Shown here in pieces: positions 4,333 through 5,103 of a stretch of 5,103 bases of DNA. A program made the translations under genes and the position numbers. A model generated the notes under the pieces. It did not search any database. It was not told the origin of the DNA and worked only from the letters and a program-made list of their open reading frames with translations. This DNA comes from Bacillota bacterium (GTDB lineage Bacteria; Bacillota; Clostridia; Lachnospirales; Lachnospiraceae), in contig JAEWSD010000095.1 in the NCBI GenBank assembly GCA_023398615.1, positions 1-5,103 on the forward strand, written 5' to 3'. Every line of letters starts with the position of its first letter. The first letter of the stretch is position 1.

Positions 4333-5103
4333 ATGGCTTTAAAAAAGGATTCTTTAACAGGCATCAGCTATGAAGTAATCGGCGATTCAAAAAGCAGAGA
4401 AACACTTCTTTTTATTCATGGAGCAGGCGGGAATAAGCTGGCACTGAGAGCACTTGCCGAACAGTTCCGTGAATATAACTGTATTCTTGTGGACCTGCCG
4501 GGACACAATCTTTCGGACGGAGAGGCAATGAAAAGCGTTAGTGATTATGCGGCGGCAATAGAAAAGCTTGTCGAGTCCTGCAAGGAGGATTTCGGGGATC
4601 ATTTAACCTGCGTGGGACATTCTATGGGCGGAACGATCAGCCTGGAGCTGGCCGTCCGTAAGGTGGTGGCAATTGAAAGGCTGGTAATTTTAAATTCCGG
4701 TGCAAAGCTGACGATTAACAGTAATTTTATGCGAAAGGTTGGGACAGGTAAGATTGATAAGTTCTACATGTTCAGAGCGGGAGGTTCTTATTTCAGCCCG
4801 AGAGTACATTCCTTTTTTCTGAAAAACTTTAAGCAGATGATGAGTTCCGAACAGGTTACCTGTGCGGACATGAAGGCAGTATCATTGTTCGACCGCAGGG
4901 ATGAGGTAAAGGATATTAAGCTGCCCACCTTCATTGTTACGGGGTCAAAAGAAATTCTTGCGATTCCGGAGTATTCGGAATACCTGCATTCTCAGATTCA
5001 GGGTTCCCGCCTGCTGATTATGAAAGGACTGTCGCATTTAATGCCAATTGTCATACCTGAAAAGCTGGCACGGGAAATCAAGCTGTTTTTCAATAGTAAG
5101 CCG
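4333..5103 (+). CDS. Alpha/beta hydrolase (3' end beyond window)
   Basis: The frame stays open for 257 codons to the window edge; family length (about 260-280 aa) suggests the stop is very near. The fold signals are in order: LLFIHGAGGN (25-34) with the HG oxyanion-hole motif, the strand CILVDLPGHNLSDG (50-63), the nucleophile elbow GHSMGG (95-100) with S97, a cap region about 125-185, LPTFIVTGSKEILAIP (197-212), and GLSHLMPIVIPE (232-243) with catalytic H235. The acid expected after the TG of the penultimate strand is usually Asp; here Glu207 stands nearby. Substrate cannot be told; small esters, lactones or lipids are typical. The start at 4333 has GGGGGA (4320-4325) 7 nt upstream; an in-frame ATG at 4318 has no ribosome binding site. 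It has its own promoter after thiC, so a link to thiamin metabolism is not implied. There is no signal peptide, so the protein is probably cytoplasmic. Confidence 0.92.
   Translation, partial: MALKKDSLTGISYEVIGDSKSRETLLFIHGAGGNKLALRALAEQFREYNCILVDLPGHNLSDGEAMKSVSDYAAAIEKLVESCKEDFGDHLTCVGHSMGGTISLELAVRKVVAIERLVILNSGAKLTINSNFMRKVGTGKIDKFYMFRAGGSYFSPRVHSFFLKNFKQMMSSEQVTCADMKAVSLFDRRDEVKDIKLPTFIVTGSKEILAIPEYSEYLHSQIQGSRLLIMKGLSHLMPIVIPEKLAREIKLFFNSKP

Noticed and set aside
4387..4602. Minus-strand open frame opposite the hydrolase gene
   Set aside because: It is a shadow of the alpha/beta hydrolase frame, which carries all the family motifs.

Overview
The window looks like chromosomal DNA of a low-to-mid GC Firmicute, most likely a Clostridia/Lachnospiraceae-type gut anaerobe. 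The pointers are sigma-A promoters, strong purine-rich ribosome binding sites, a TPP-riboswitch-controlled short-form ThiC, a short DtxR/MntR-type regulator, and a palindromic repeat whose style I associate with Lachnospiraceae. That placement is inference; no marker gene is present.

Layout. Bases 1-603 are the membrane-spanning 3' end of a gene entering from the left, probably a beta-lactamase-fold serine hydrolase. It is followed 21 nt later by a CPBP-family intramembrane protease (625-1290), probably in the same transcript. A 190-nt coding-like stretch without a start (about 1292-1483) follows and may be a gene remnant. It ends tail-to-tail, overlapping by 4 nt, with a DtxR/MntR-type metalloregulator on the minus strand (1480-1851). 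That gene has its own promoter and a perfect 14-bp palindrome inside it, which suggests autoregulation. Divergent from it, a perfect consensus promoter (TTGACA-N17-TATAAT) drives a 94-residue protein (2034-2318) with a cystatin-like QxVxG motif, closed by a strong 14-bp-stem terminator.

Next comes the thiamin unit: a sigma-A promoter, a TPP riboswitch (2486-2565) and an expression platform in which P1/anti-terminator/terminator pairings can be traced base by base. Then follow about 160 bp of nested palindromes that look like a dispersed repeat element inserted between riboswitch and gene, and finally thiC (2835-4154). After thiC, a new extended -10 promoter overlaps a 19-bp palindrome. Its transcript would begin with a 16-bp hairpin that buries the Shine-Dalgarno and start of a possible 10-codon leader ORF, immediately before an alpha/beta hydrolase gene (4333 to the right edge, no stop in the window).

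The most interesting items are the cystatin-like bacterial protein behind a perfect promoter, the repeat element lodged between the TPP riboswitch and thiC, and the hairpin/leader-ORF arrangement before the hydrolase. I see no CRISPR, tRNA, rRNA, transposase or recognisable defence system.
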